The position numbers were made by a program, and so were the translations under genes. From an uncultured Romboutsia sp. (GTDB lineage: Bacteria > Bacillota > Clostridia > Peptostreptococcales > Peptostreptococcaceae): a stretch of DNA of 64,000 nt. The notes under the pieces were generated by a model. It saw nothing but the letters and a program-made list of their open reading frames with translations. It was not told the DNA's origin and did not search any database. This document shows positions 9,147 to 16,665 of the stretch, in pieces; the first letter of the stretch is position 1; the number at the start of each line of letters is the position of its first letter. The stretch covers positions 62,001-126,000 of the forward strand of contig CALFLM010000060.1 of the NCBI GenBank assembly GCA_937880075.1, given 5' to 3'.

Positions 9147-9240
9147 TGAGCGTAAAAAAGATTTTGAAATGCTTCGCCCACGCAGTGGCTCAAGCAACGG
9201 ACGAAGTCGTTGGCGACATGAGCGAAGCGAATTTTTTATT
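9147..9240 (+). repeat. GC-rich structured intergenic element with dispersed motif, copy 2
   Basis: Far richer in G and C than its surroundings. An outer stem GCTTCGC (9171-9177) / GCGAAGC (9222-9228) encloses hairpins CCAC-GCA-GTGG and CAACG...CGTTG, a three-way-junction layout. It ends in AGCGAAGCGAATTTTTTATT, shared with the copies at 1051 and 35500. The left part TTGAGCGTAAAAAA is also inversely related to TTTTTTACGCTTAA at 9067-9080. It could act as an extra terminator ahead of mtnN. Confidence 0.6.
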
Positions 9241-9304
9241 TTAATTAGATTATTTTATAAAACTATATTAAAAACAAATGATAAAAGTAAAATAGGAGGA
9301 CGTT

Positions 9305-10003
9305 ATGAACAAAATAGGAATAATAGGAGCAATGGATGAAGAAGTAGATATATTAGTTGAGCTTATGGATATTAAAGAAACTATAGAAAAAGCTAGCTTA
9401 AAATTCTACAAAGGAACATTAGAAGGAAAAGATATAGTATTAGTAAGATGTGGTATAGGTAAAGTTAACTCTGCTCTTTGTGCACAAATACTAATAAGTG
9501 AATTTGATGTAGATGCAATAGTTAATACTGGTGTTGCAGGTGCTCTACATTCAGAATTAGATGTTTTAGATATAGTAATATCGACTAATGCTATACAATA
9601 TGATGTAGATACAACTGCATTTGGAGATCCAAAAGGAACAATACCAAGAATGGAAAGCTCTGTATTTGTGGCAGATGAAAAACTTATAAATGCAGCTTAT
9701 GAGTCTTCTATAAAAGAAGTAAAATCAAATAAAGTATTAAAAGGAAGAGTAGCTACAGGAGATATATTTATAAGCTCTAAAGAGTTAAAAGAAGAATTAG
9801 TAAATGATTTTGATGCTTATTGTGGAGAAATGGAAGGTGGAGCAATAGCTCACGTTTGTACTTTAAATAAAGTTCCATTTGTAATAATAAGAGCTATGTC
9901 TGATAAGGCTGACGGAAGTGCAGATGTTACTTATGATGAGTTTGTTAAAGTTGCAGCTCATAATTCTAAGGATATAGTATTAAATATGCTAAAAGCATTA
10001 TAG
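9305..10003 (+). CDS. mtnN: 5'-methylthioadenosine/S-adenosylhomocysteine nucleosidase
   Basis: Hydrolyses methylthioadenosine and S-adenosylhomocysteine to adenine plus the thioribose or ribosyl-homocysteine, recycling by-products of SAM use and feeding the LuxS route. It has 232 residues, the usual length. Visible catalytic elements are E13 in GAMDEEVDIL, M176-E177 in MEGGA (ribose binding) and D200 in RAMSDKAD, matching E12, E174 and D197 of the E. coli enzyme. Strong site TAGGAGGACGTT before the ATG. It lies 11 bases before trpS and downstream of the T-box, so it probably shares its control. Confidence 0.95.
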   Translation: MNKIGIIGAMDEEVDILVELMDIKETIEKASLKFYKGTLEGKDIVLVRCGIGKVNSALCAQILISEFDVDAIVNTGVAGALHSELDVLDIVISTNAIQYDVDTTAFGDPKGTIPRMESSVFVADEKLINAAYESSIKEVKSNKVLKGRVATGDIFISSKELKEELVNDFDAYCGEMEGGAIAHVCTLNKVPFVIIRAMSDKADGSADVTYDEFVKVAAHNSKDIVLNMLKAL

Positions 10004-10014
10004 GGGTGAAATAA

Positions 10015-11019
10015 ATGAGTGAAAAGAAAATAATATTTAGTGGAGCTCAACCGTCTGGAAAAATGACTTTAGGAAATTATCTAGGGGCTATACAAAACTG
10101 GACTAAGCTTCAAGATGAATATGATTGTTTTTACAGCGTAGTTGATTTACATGCAATAACAATACCACAAGAGGCAAAAAATCTAAGAGCAAATACAATG
10201 CAATTATTAGCTCAATACTTAGCTTGTGGACTAGAACCGGAAAAAAATACTATATTTATACAATCTCATGTAAGCGCTCATGCAGAACTTATGTGGATAT
10301 TAAACACAATGACTTATATGGGTGAGTTAAGTAGAATGACTCAGTTTAAAGATAAATCACAAAAAAGTGAAGCAAACTTAAATGCAGGATTATTTACATA
10401 TCCAGTATTAATGGCTGCAGATATATTATTATATCAGACGGATTTAGTACCAGTTGGAGAAGACCAAAAGCAACACTTAGAATTAGCTAGAGACTTAGCT
10501 AATAGATTTAACAATAGATATTCACCTACATTTAAAATACCAGAGCCATATATACCAAAAGAAGTAGGTAGAGTAATGAGTTTACAAGAACCTACAAAAA
10601 AAATGAGTAAATCTGATGAAAATGAAAATGCATTTATACTTTTAGCTGATGATGCAGACACTATAAGAAGAAAAATAAAAAGAAGTGTCACAGATTCATT
10701 AGGCGTAATAAGTTATAATGATGAACAGCCAGGAATAAAGAATTTATTAGAAATATATTCTAAATTAGGTAACAAGTCTATAGAAGAATTAGTGGCTATG
10801 TATGAAGGTAAAGGGTATGGAATATTCAAAGAAGATGTAGCTGAAGTTATAGTTGAAAGCTTAAGACCTATAAGAGAGCAGTATAATAACCTTTTAAATA
10901 ATAAAGATTATTTAGAAAAAGTATATGCTATTGGCGCAGAAAAGGCTGAAAGACAAGCTAGAAAAACTTTAAGAAAAGTTTATAAAAAAGTTGGATTAAT
11001 AGAAAGAAAATTTTTATAA
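10015..11019 (+). CDS. trpS: tryptophanyl-tRNA synthetase
   Basis: A 334-residue class I synthetase that charges tRNA-Trp, of normal bacterial length. The N-terminal SGAQPSGKMTLGNYLG carries the HIGH-equivalent TLGN at residues 18-21; KMSKS is at 196-200; and GEDQKQHLELARDLANRF is the typical TrpRS helix. It has the site AGGGGTGAAATA and follows mtnN closely. The T-box about 1.1 kb upstream of its start is the likely control. A terminator follows. Confidence 0.96.
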   Translation: MSEKKIIFSGAQPSGKMTLGNYLGAIQNWTKLQDEYDCFYSVVDLHAITIPQEAKNLRANTMQLLAQYLACGLEPEKNTIFIQSHVSAHAELMWILNTMTYMGELSRMTQFKDKSQKSEANLNAGLFTYPVLMAADILLYQTDLVPVGEDQKQHLELARDLANRFNNRYSPTFKIPEPYIPKEVGRVMSLQEPTKKMSKSDENENAFILLADDADTIRRKIKRSVTDSLGVISYNDEQPGIKNLLEIYSKLGNKSIEELVAMYEGKGYGIFKEDVAEVIVESLRPIREQYNNLLNNKDYLEKVYAIGAEKAERQARKTLRKVYKKVGLIERKFL

Positions 11020-11033
11020 ATCATAATATATAT

Positions 11034-11067
11034 GAGTTGAAATAATAAATATTTCAGCTCTTTTTTT
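11034..11067 (+). terminator. intrinsic terminator of mtnN-trpS
   Basis: GAGTTGAAAT / ATTTCAGCTC stem followed by seven T residues, 15 bases after the trpS stop. Confidence 0.9.
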
Positions 11068-11097
11068 ATGAAAAAGATAAATTCATTGACTACATAA

Positions 11098-11117
11098 GTT
11101 AAGCGAATTTTTTACTA
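11098..11117 (+). repeat. dispersed intergenic motif, copy 3 (shortened)
   Basis: GTTAAGCGAATTTTTTACTA: the same motif as at 1051 but lacking one GCGAA unit, as if one of two tandem pentamers had been lost. Confidence 0.45.
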
Positions 11118-11182
11118 TGATGCACATACAATGATTAACTTTTTCACATAATATTCTTGTATTATCTTTTTACAAAAAGGAA

Positions 11183-11572
11183 GTGAGGCATATTAAATAT
11201 AAAGAAGATAATAAACTAAAAAATCAAAATCCTATAAATATGAAAGATCTTGATAAAGTTATGAATGAATTAAATTTAGGTGAAATAACATCAGAAGATT
11301 TAGGACTTATAAGAAGGTACTTAGAAAGATTAATTCTAATAATTGAGAGAAGTAGAATTAGAGAATATATGATGCTAACAGATAGCAAAAGAAGGTTATT
11401 TTTAATAAATTTTGTAGCAGGGTTAGGGAAGGGATTTGGCCAAGCTATAGGTTTTACAGTATTAGCAGGATTAGTGCTTTACTTATTAAGTACATGGGTA
11501 GATTTGCCTGTAATAGGCGAGTATATAGCAAAACTTATGAATATAGTAGATAAATATAGAGAGGGTCGATGA
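11183..11572 (+). CDS. DUF5665-family small membrane protein
   Basis: A 129-residue protein of unknown function. A charged N-terminal half with a predicted helix (LGLIRRYLERLILIIERSR) leads to the hallmark GLGKGFGQAIGFTVLAGLVL followed by LPVIGEYI, consistent with DUF5665; one or two membrane segments lie at about residues 84-102. The GTG at 11183 is the only usual start near, but its spacing from AAAAAGG is only two bases, so the true start is uncertain (ATT at 11192 is a rare alternative). It overlaps or abuts the DksA-like gene, which suggests a shared transcript. Confidence 0.75.
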   Translation: MRHIKYKEDNKLKNQNPINMKDLDKVMNELNLGEITSEDLGLIRRYLERLILIIERSRIREYMMLTDSKRRLFLINFVAGLGKGFGQAIGFTVLAGLVLYLLSTWVDLPVIGEYIAKLMNIVDKYREGR

Positions 11573-11574
11573 AT

Positions 11575-12075
11575 ATGAATATAAACCAATATAAGGAAAA
11601 GCTTCTGAAGGAAAAAGAAAAATTAACTGGACTAATAAGTGAAATGAGGGATAATACAGTTTTTGGAAATACAACAAATCATACTAGTGAAAAATATACT
11701 TCAGGAGAGTTGTCAAGCTATGATAATCACCCAGCGGATATAGGAACAGAGGTATATATGCAGGATATGCAAAATAGTCTAACTAATCATGAAGAAGGTA
11801 AATTAAATAACATTGAAGATGCATTACACAAAATTGAAAATGGAACTTATGGTATATGTGATATTTGTCATAAGCAAATAGATAAAGATAGATTAGATAT
11901 ATTGCCTGAAACTAATTTATGCTCTAATTGTTCAAAAAATCAACCAGATTTACACTTAACAAGTAGAGAAGAAAATCAAAATTTAATAAATAAAGGATAC
12001 ATGTTTTATGATGAGGCAGTTATAAAGCTAAATGAAATGAATAAAATGCCTAACGATGAACTAGATAGGGATTAG
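11575..12075 (+). CDS. TraR/DksA-type zinc-finger protein (YteA-like)
   Basis: About 166 residues. The N-terminal half is helical and Lys/Glu-rich, with HPADIGTEVYMQDMQ. The C-terminal half has a four-cysteine zinc finger, CDIC and CSNC separated by HKQIDKDRLDILPETNL, the TraR/DksA signature. In clostridia and bacilli such proteins (YteA/YocK group) are often called sporulation or DksA-like; whether this one binds RNA polymerase is unknown. The ATG at 11575 has GAGGG nine bases upstream; the ATG at 11569 overlaps the previous stop and is also possible. The deacetylase gene follows after 23 bases. Confidence 0.85.
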   Translation: MNINQYKEKLLKEKEKLTGLISEMRDNTVFGNTTNHTSEKYTSGELSSYDNHPADIGTEVYMQDMQNSLTNHEEGKLNNIEDALHKIENGTYGICDICHKQIDKDRLDILPETNLCSNCSKNQPDLHLTSREENQNLINKGYMFYDEAVIKLNEMNKMPNDELDRD

Positions 12076-12098
12076 CCTGAAGAAAAGAGGTATCTATC

Positions 12099-12875
12099 AT
12101 GAAAAAGAGTATTATTCAGTTTTCCATAGCCTTACTTTTGATTTTAGGTATTTATGTTTATAAATACAATAATGAGAAAGATTTAGAAGTTTTAAATTTA
12201 AGTCAAGATATAATGAATGATTATGAAGATATAATAATAAAACATGGAAATAATGATGAAAAATTAATTGCATTAACCTTTGATGATGGTCCGGACAAAG
12301 ATTTTACTCCACAAGTTTTAGATATATTAAAGAAAAATAATGTAAAAGCAACCTTTTTTGTAGTAGGAGAAAATGTTGAATGGAATAGTGAAATTTTAAA
12401 AAGACAATACGATGAAGGTCATGAGATAGGGAATCATACATTTACACATATAAATGTTTCTAAAAAAGGATATAACGATATATATAAAGAGATAAATAAG
12501 ACACAACAAGCAGTGAAAAAGGTCATAGGAGAAGAACCTAAATTATTTAGGCCCCCATATAGAGCAATAAGTAAATCTATGTGTAATATAGTAAAAGAAA
12601 AGGGTATGAATGTAGTTTTATGGTCTAATTTAGATCCTAGAGATTGGTCAAATCCAGGAGTTTATTATATTGTAGATACTATAACTTCTAAAGTTCAAAA
12701 TGGTACTATAATACTTTTACACGATTACAATAACTTAAGAAATAAAAAATCTCAAACTATACAAGCATTAGAGATTGTTATACCTAAATTAAAAGAAATG
12801 GGGTATAAATTTGTTACAGTATCAGAACTTATAGATAACCTAGATAAAGATAAAACAATACAAAAACAAGAATAG
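12099..12875 (+). CDS. membrane-anchored polysaccharide (peptidoglycan) deacetylase
   Basis: A NodB-family deacetylase of 258 residues with an N-terminal membrane anchor (about residues 6-21). All NodB motifs are present: TFDDGP (60-65), HTFTH with metal ligands H113 and H117, RPPYRA (151-156), and LHDY near 213. It should remove acetyl groups from an N-acetylated cell-wall sugar outside the membrane; the exact substrate (peptidoglycan, as for PgdA/PdaA, or another glycan) cannot be told from the sequence. It lies after the DksA-like gene and ends in a terminator. Confidence 0.88.
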   Translation: MKKSIIQFSIALLLILGIYVYKYNNEKDLEVLNLSQDIMNDYEDIIIKHGNNDEKLIALTFDDGPDKDFTPQVLDILKKNNVKATFFVVGENVEWNSEILKRQYDEGHEIGNHTFTHINVSKKGYNDIYKEINKTQQAVKKVIGEEPKLFRPPYRAISKSMCNIVKEKGMNVVLWSNLDPRDWSNPGVYYIVDTITSKVQNGTIILLHDYNNLRNKKSQTIQALEIVIPKLKEMGYKFVTVSELIDNLDKDKTIQKQE

Positions 12876-12902
12876 AGGCTTCCAATTAGGAAGCTTTTTT
12901 TT
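12875..12902 (+). terminator. intrinsic terminator of the deacetylase gene
   Basis: AGGCTTCC / GGAAGCTT stem with AATTA loop, then T8. Confidence 0.9.
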
Positions 12903-12940
12903 GTATAATAATAATATATCTTATCAGGGAGGAAAAAATA

Positions 12941-13396
12941 TTGATATATGAGCTTATAATAATTTTATTAATAGGTATAGATCAAATATCTAAATTATTA
13001 GCACTAAATTACTTAAAAGATATAGGGAGTATACCTATAATACAAAATGTATTCCATTTTACATATGTAGAAAATAGAGGTGCAGCATTTGGAATGTTCC
13101 AAAATAATCAAATAATATTTATAATTGTAGCACTTATAGCATCTATATATGGACTATATTATTTACACACAAAAAAGGTAAATGCAGTTGGAAAAATTGG
13201 AATAATCCTTATAATATCTGGTGCTATAGGCAACCTAATAGATAGAGTAAGGCTTGGATTTGTAGTTGATTATTTTGACTTTAGAATAATATGGGAGTAT
13301 GTATTTAATATAGCAGATATATTTGTAGTTTTAGGTACAATACTTTTATGTATATACATATTATTTTATGATGACAATAAAGAAAAGCAAAAGTAG
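12941..13396 (+). CDS. lspA: lipoprotein signal peptidase II
   Basis: Cleaves signal peptides from diacylated prolipoproteins in the membrane. It has 151 residues with four membrane helices. The catalytic aspartates are D101 in GNLIDR and D126 in FNIAD, and NRGAAFG (45-51) is the other conserved block. Start TTG, with AGGGAGG eight bases upstream. rluD follows after eight bases, the same pairing as lspA-ylyB in Bacillus. Confidence 0.96.
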   Translation: MIYELIIILLIGIDQISKLLALNYLKDIGSIPIIQNVFHFTYVENRGAAFGMFQNNQIIFIIVALIASIYGLYYLHTKKVNAVGKIGIILIISGAIGNLIDRVRLGFVVDYFDFRIIWEYVFNIADIFVVLGTILLCIYILFYDDNKEKQK

Positions 13397-13404
13397 GTGT
13401 AAAA

Positions 13405-14316
13405 ATGGATGAAATAAAAGAATTTATAGTAACTGAAGAAGAAGAAGGAGATAGATTGGATGTATATCTTTCAGAGCAACTGGGAGATATGTCTAGAAGT
13501 TATATACAAAAATTAATAAAAGATAAAAAAGTAACTATTAATGGCAAAATAGAAAAAGCAAAGTACTTAGTAAAAGAAGATGATAAAATAGTTATACAAA
13601 TACCAGCACCGAAGCTTTTAGAGGTAATACCTCAAGATATACATATAGATATAGTATATGAAGATAAAGACGTTCTTATAGTAAATAAACCTCAAAATAT
13701 GGTAGTTCATCCTGCTCCAGGAAACTATGAGGGAACGTTAGTAAATGCTATCTTATATCATTGCAAAGAAAATCTATCATCTATAAATGGAATAATAAGA
13801 CCTGGGATAGTTCATAGAATAGACAAAGATACTTCTGGACTTTTAATGATTGCTAAGAACAATAATGCACATAATAGTTTAGCAGAACAATTAAAAGATC
13901 ATTCTATTACGAGAGAATACCAGTTTATATGTCATGGTGTAGTTAAAGAAGATAAAATAACAGTAAATAAGCCTATAGGAAGAAATCCTAAGGACAGATT
14001 AAAAATGGCTATTGTAAAAGATGGTAAAAATGCAATAACTCATTTTGAAGTTATTAAAAGATATGAAAATTTTACTCATATGAAAGCGAGGCTTGAAACT
14101 GGAAGAACTCATCAAATAAGAGTTCATGCATTATCAATAAATCATCCCTTATTAGGAGATGAAGTATATGGACCTAAAAATAATAAGTTTAAGTTAAAAG
14201 GACAAACTTTACATGCTAAAAAATTAGGCTTTATACACCCTACAACTAAAGAATATGTTGAATTTGATTCAAAGCTACCAAAGTATTTTCAAGATATACT
14301 AAATAAGTTAAAATAA
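13405..14316 (+). CDS. rluD: RluA/RluD-family pseudouridine synthase
   Basis: A 303-residue RNA pseudouridine synthase (YlyB type). An N-terminal S4 domain (about residues 14-75, GDRLDVYLSEQL) precedes the catalytic domain with HRIDKDTSGLLMIAK, whose Asp is the nucleophile. ETGRTHQIRVH and HPLLGDEVYG are the other family blocks. The target is probably 23S rRNA, but the exact uridines cannot be read from the sequence. It is coupled to lspA; a pyr promoter starts right after it. Confidence 0.92.
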   Translation: MDEIKEFIVTEEEEGDRLDVYLSEQLGDMSRSYIQKLIKDKKVTINGKIEKAKYLVKEDDKIVIQIPAPKLLEVIPQDIHIDIVYEDKDVLIVNKPQNMVVHPAPGNYEGTLVNAILYHCKENLSSINGIIRPGIVHRIDKDTSGLLMIAKNNNAHNSLAEQLKDHSITREYQFICHGVVKEDKITVNKPIGRNPKDRLKMAIVKDGKNAITHFEVIKRYENFTHMKARLETGRTHQIRVHALSINHPLLGDEVYGPKNNKFKLKGQTLHAKKLGFIHPTTKEYVEFDSKLPKYFQDILNKLK

Positions 14317-14319
14317 TGC

Positions 14320-14348
14320 TTGAAATATATATATATTGAAGATATAAT
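14320..14348 (+). promoter_or_regulatory. sigma-A promoter of pyrR
   Basis: TTGAAA (14320-14325), 17-base spacer, perfect TATAAT (14343-14348); the PyrR-type leader begins about 19 bases downstream. Confidence 0.7.
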
Positions 14349-14366
14349 TATTATAATAAAAGTATA

Positions 14367-15038
<672 letters not shown>

Positions 15039-15062
15039 GAGCATAAATTTATAAATATAGTG

Positions 15063-15129
15063 CCTTTTAATTCAGTACAGAGATGCTGAAAAAGGGAGAA
15101 TAATTTCTCCCTAAAAAATTTATGGGAGG
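15063..15129 (+). promoter_or_regulatory. PyrR-type leader of uraA, predicted translational switch
   Basis: Hairpin with upper stem TTCAGTA/TGCTGAA, hexaloop CAGAGA (15078-15083), bulge TAA, and lower stem CCTTT/AAAGG that uses G15094-15095. A downstream hairpin GGGAGAA/TTTCTCCC (15094-15111) has no T run. CTCCC (15107-15111) can instead pair with the ribosome site GGGAG (15124-15128). A PyrR-bound lower stem would free CTCCC to mask the ribosome site. The hairpin itself is clear; the translational mode is inference. Confidence 0.75.
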
Positions 15130-15136
15130 TTTTTTT

Positions 15137-16381
15137 ATGAAAAAAACAGTATTATCAATACAACATTTATTAGCAATGTTTGGAGCGACAGTATTAGTTC
15201 CGATATTAACAGGATTTAATCCTTCAGTTGCAATCTTTTGCGCAGGTATAGGTACATTAATATTCCATTTCTGTACAGAAGGAAAAGTACCAGTATTTTT
15301 AGGTTCGAGTTTTGCATTTATACCATTGATATTATCAGTTAAAGAAGCATTTAATGGTGACTTAGCTTATGCTCAAGGTGGTATAATAGTAGCTGGTTTA
15401 ATTTATGTTATGTTATCTTTTGTAATAAAAATGGTTGGAGTAGATAAGATAAAAAGATATTTCCCACCACAAGTTACAGGAGCTATGATAGCTGTTATAG
15501 GTCTTAATTTATTACCGACAGCATTTGATATGGCATCAAATCATATTATGATAGCAATAATAACATTAGCTATAGCGCTTATTATAAATAACTTTGGTAA
15601 AGGGTTTATAAAACAATTAGGGATACTAATTGCAGTTATTATAGGATATATATTAAGTTTAGTATTGGGATTAGTAGATACAGCTACTATATCACAAGCT
15701 AGTTTATTTGAAATACCAAAGTTTACGCTACCAAAGTTTAGTTTAGAAGCAATAGTTATAATAGCGCCAGTTGTTTTAGCAGTTTTTATGGAACATATAG
15801 GAGATATGACAACAAATGGAGCTGTAGTAGGTAAAAACTTCCTGGAAAATCCAGGTTTAAATAAAACATTACTTGGAGATGGATTAGCTACGATAGTAGC
15901 AGGGTTCTTGGGAGGTCCAGCAAATACTACTTATGGAGAAAATACCGCAGTGCTTGCATTAACTAAAAATTATGATCCATCAATACTTAGACGTACAGCA
16001 ATATTTGCAATATTCTTATCTTGCATAGGAAAGTTTGGAGGATTTTTACAAAGTATACCAACAGCTGTTATGGGTGGTATAAGTATATTATTGTTCTCTA
16101 TGATAACTTTAGTTGGAGTAAAAACTGTAAAAGATAGTGAATGTATAAAAAATAAGAAAAACATAATTATAATAGCAACAATAATGGTAATAGGTTTAGG
16201 AACGACTTACTTAAGTAATAAAGGGATAGTTATAGGTATACCAATTACACAGGATGTAACAATAACAGGACTTAGCTTAGCGGCAATAGTAGGTGTAGTA
16301 TTAAATGTATTATTAAATAACACAAATATAGATTTAAAAGAAGATGAAAAAGTAGATAAACCTAGTACAACAATTGCATAA
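15137..16381 (+). CDS. uraA: uracil permease (NCS2 family)
   Basis: A 414-residue, about 14-helix uracil:proton symporter of the NCS2 family. Motifs are QHLLAMFGATVLVPILTGF at the N-terminus and GFLGGPANTTYGENTAVLAL in the substrate region, with the acidic helix EHIGD. Start ATG 15137 with GGGAGG at seven bases; the upstream in-frame ATG 15122 is part of that site. Co-located with pyrR and preceded by its own PyrR-type hairpin, so uptake should fall when pyrimidines are plentiful. The gene has no visible promoter of its own. Confidence 0.94.
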   Translation: MKKTVLSIQHLLAMFGATVLVPILTGFNPSVAIFCAGIGTLIFHFCTEGKVPVFLGSSFAFIPLILSVKEAFNGDLAYAQGGIIVAGLIYVMLSFVIKMVGVDKIKRYFPPQVTGAMIAVIGLNLLPTAFDMASNHIMIAIITLAIALIINNFGKGFIKQLGILIAVIIGYILSLVLGLVDTATISQASLFEIPKFTLPKFSLEAIVIIAPVVLAVFMEHIGDMTTNGAVVGKNFLENPGLNKTLLGDGLATIVAGFLGGPANTTYGENTAVLALTKNYDPSILRRTAIFAIFLSCIGKFGGFLQSIPTAVMGGISILLFSMITLVGVKTVKDSECIKNKKNIIIIATIMVIGLGTTYLSNKGIVIGIPITQDVTITGLSLAAIVGVVLNVLLNNTNIDLKEDEKVDKPSTTIA

Positions 16382-16390
16382 ATAAATAAG

Positions 16391-16437
16391 ATACCTATTT
16401 ATAGAGTTAAATACTTATCTATATGTAGGTATTTTTA
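16391..16437 (+). terminator. intrinsic terminator of pyrR-uraA
   Basis: Long stem ATACCTA-TT-TATAGA / TCTATA-TG-TAGGTAT followed by TTTT. Confidence 0.75.
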
Positions 16438-16571
16438 CGTATCAGGAAATTATAGCATGAAATGTGTAGCTGACACGTCGCTCAAACAAAGTGAAATTTT
16501 TATTAGTAAAATAAAAATTTTATAGTAAATAAACTATATTAGAGATATTTTGTAATAACTAAAATAAAAGT

Positions 16572-16611
16572 AAAAAGAGTTAAACTCAATATATGAGATT
16601 AACTCTTTTTT
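16572..16611. terminator. bidirectional terminator between uraA and rqcH
   Basis: AAAAAGAGTTAA / TTAACTCTTTTT stem with an A run on one side and a T run on the other; it serves the - strand rqcH gene and backs up uraA. Confidence 0.8.
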
Positions 16612-16665
16612 ACTTGTATTTTATCATAGTCTATACTTATAATTCTATTACTTATAAACTATATA

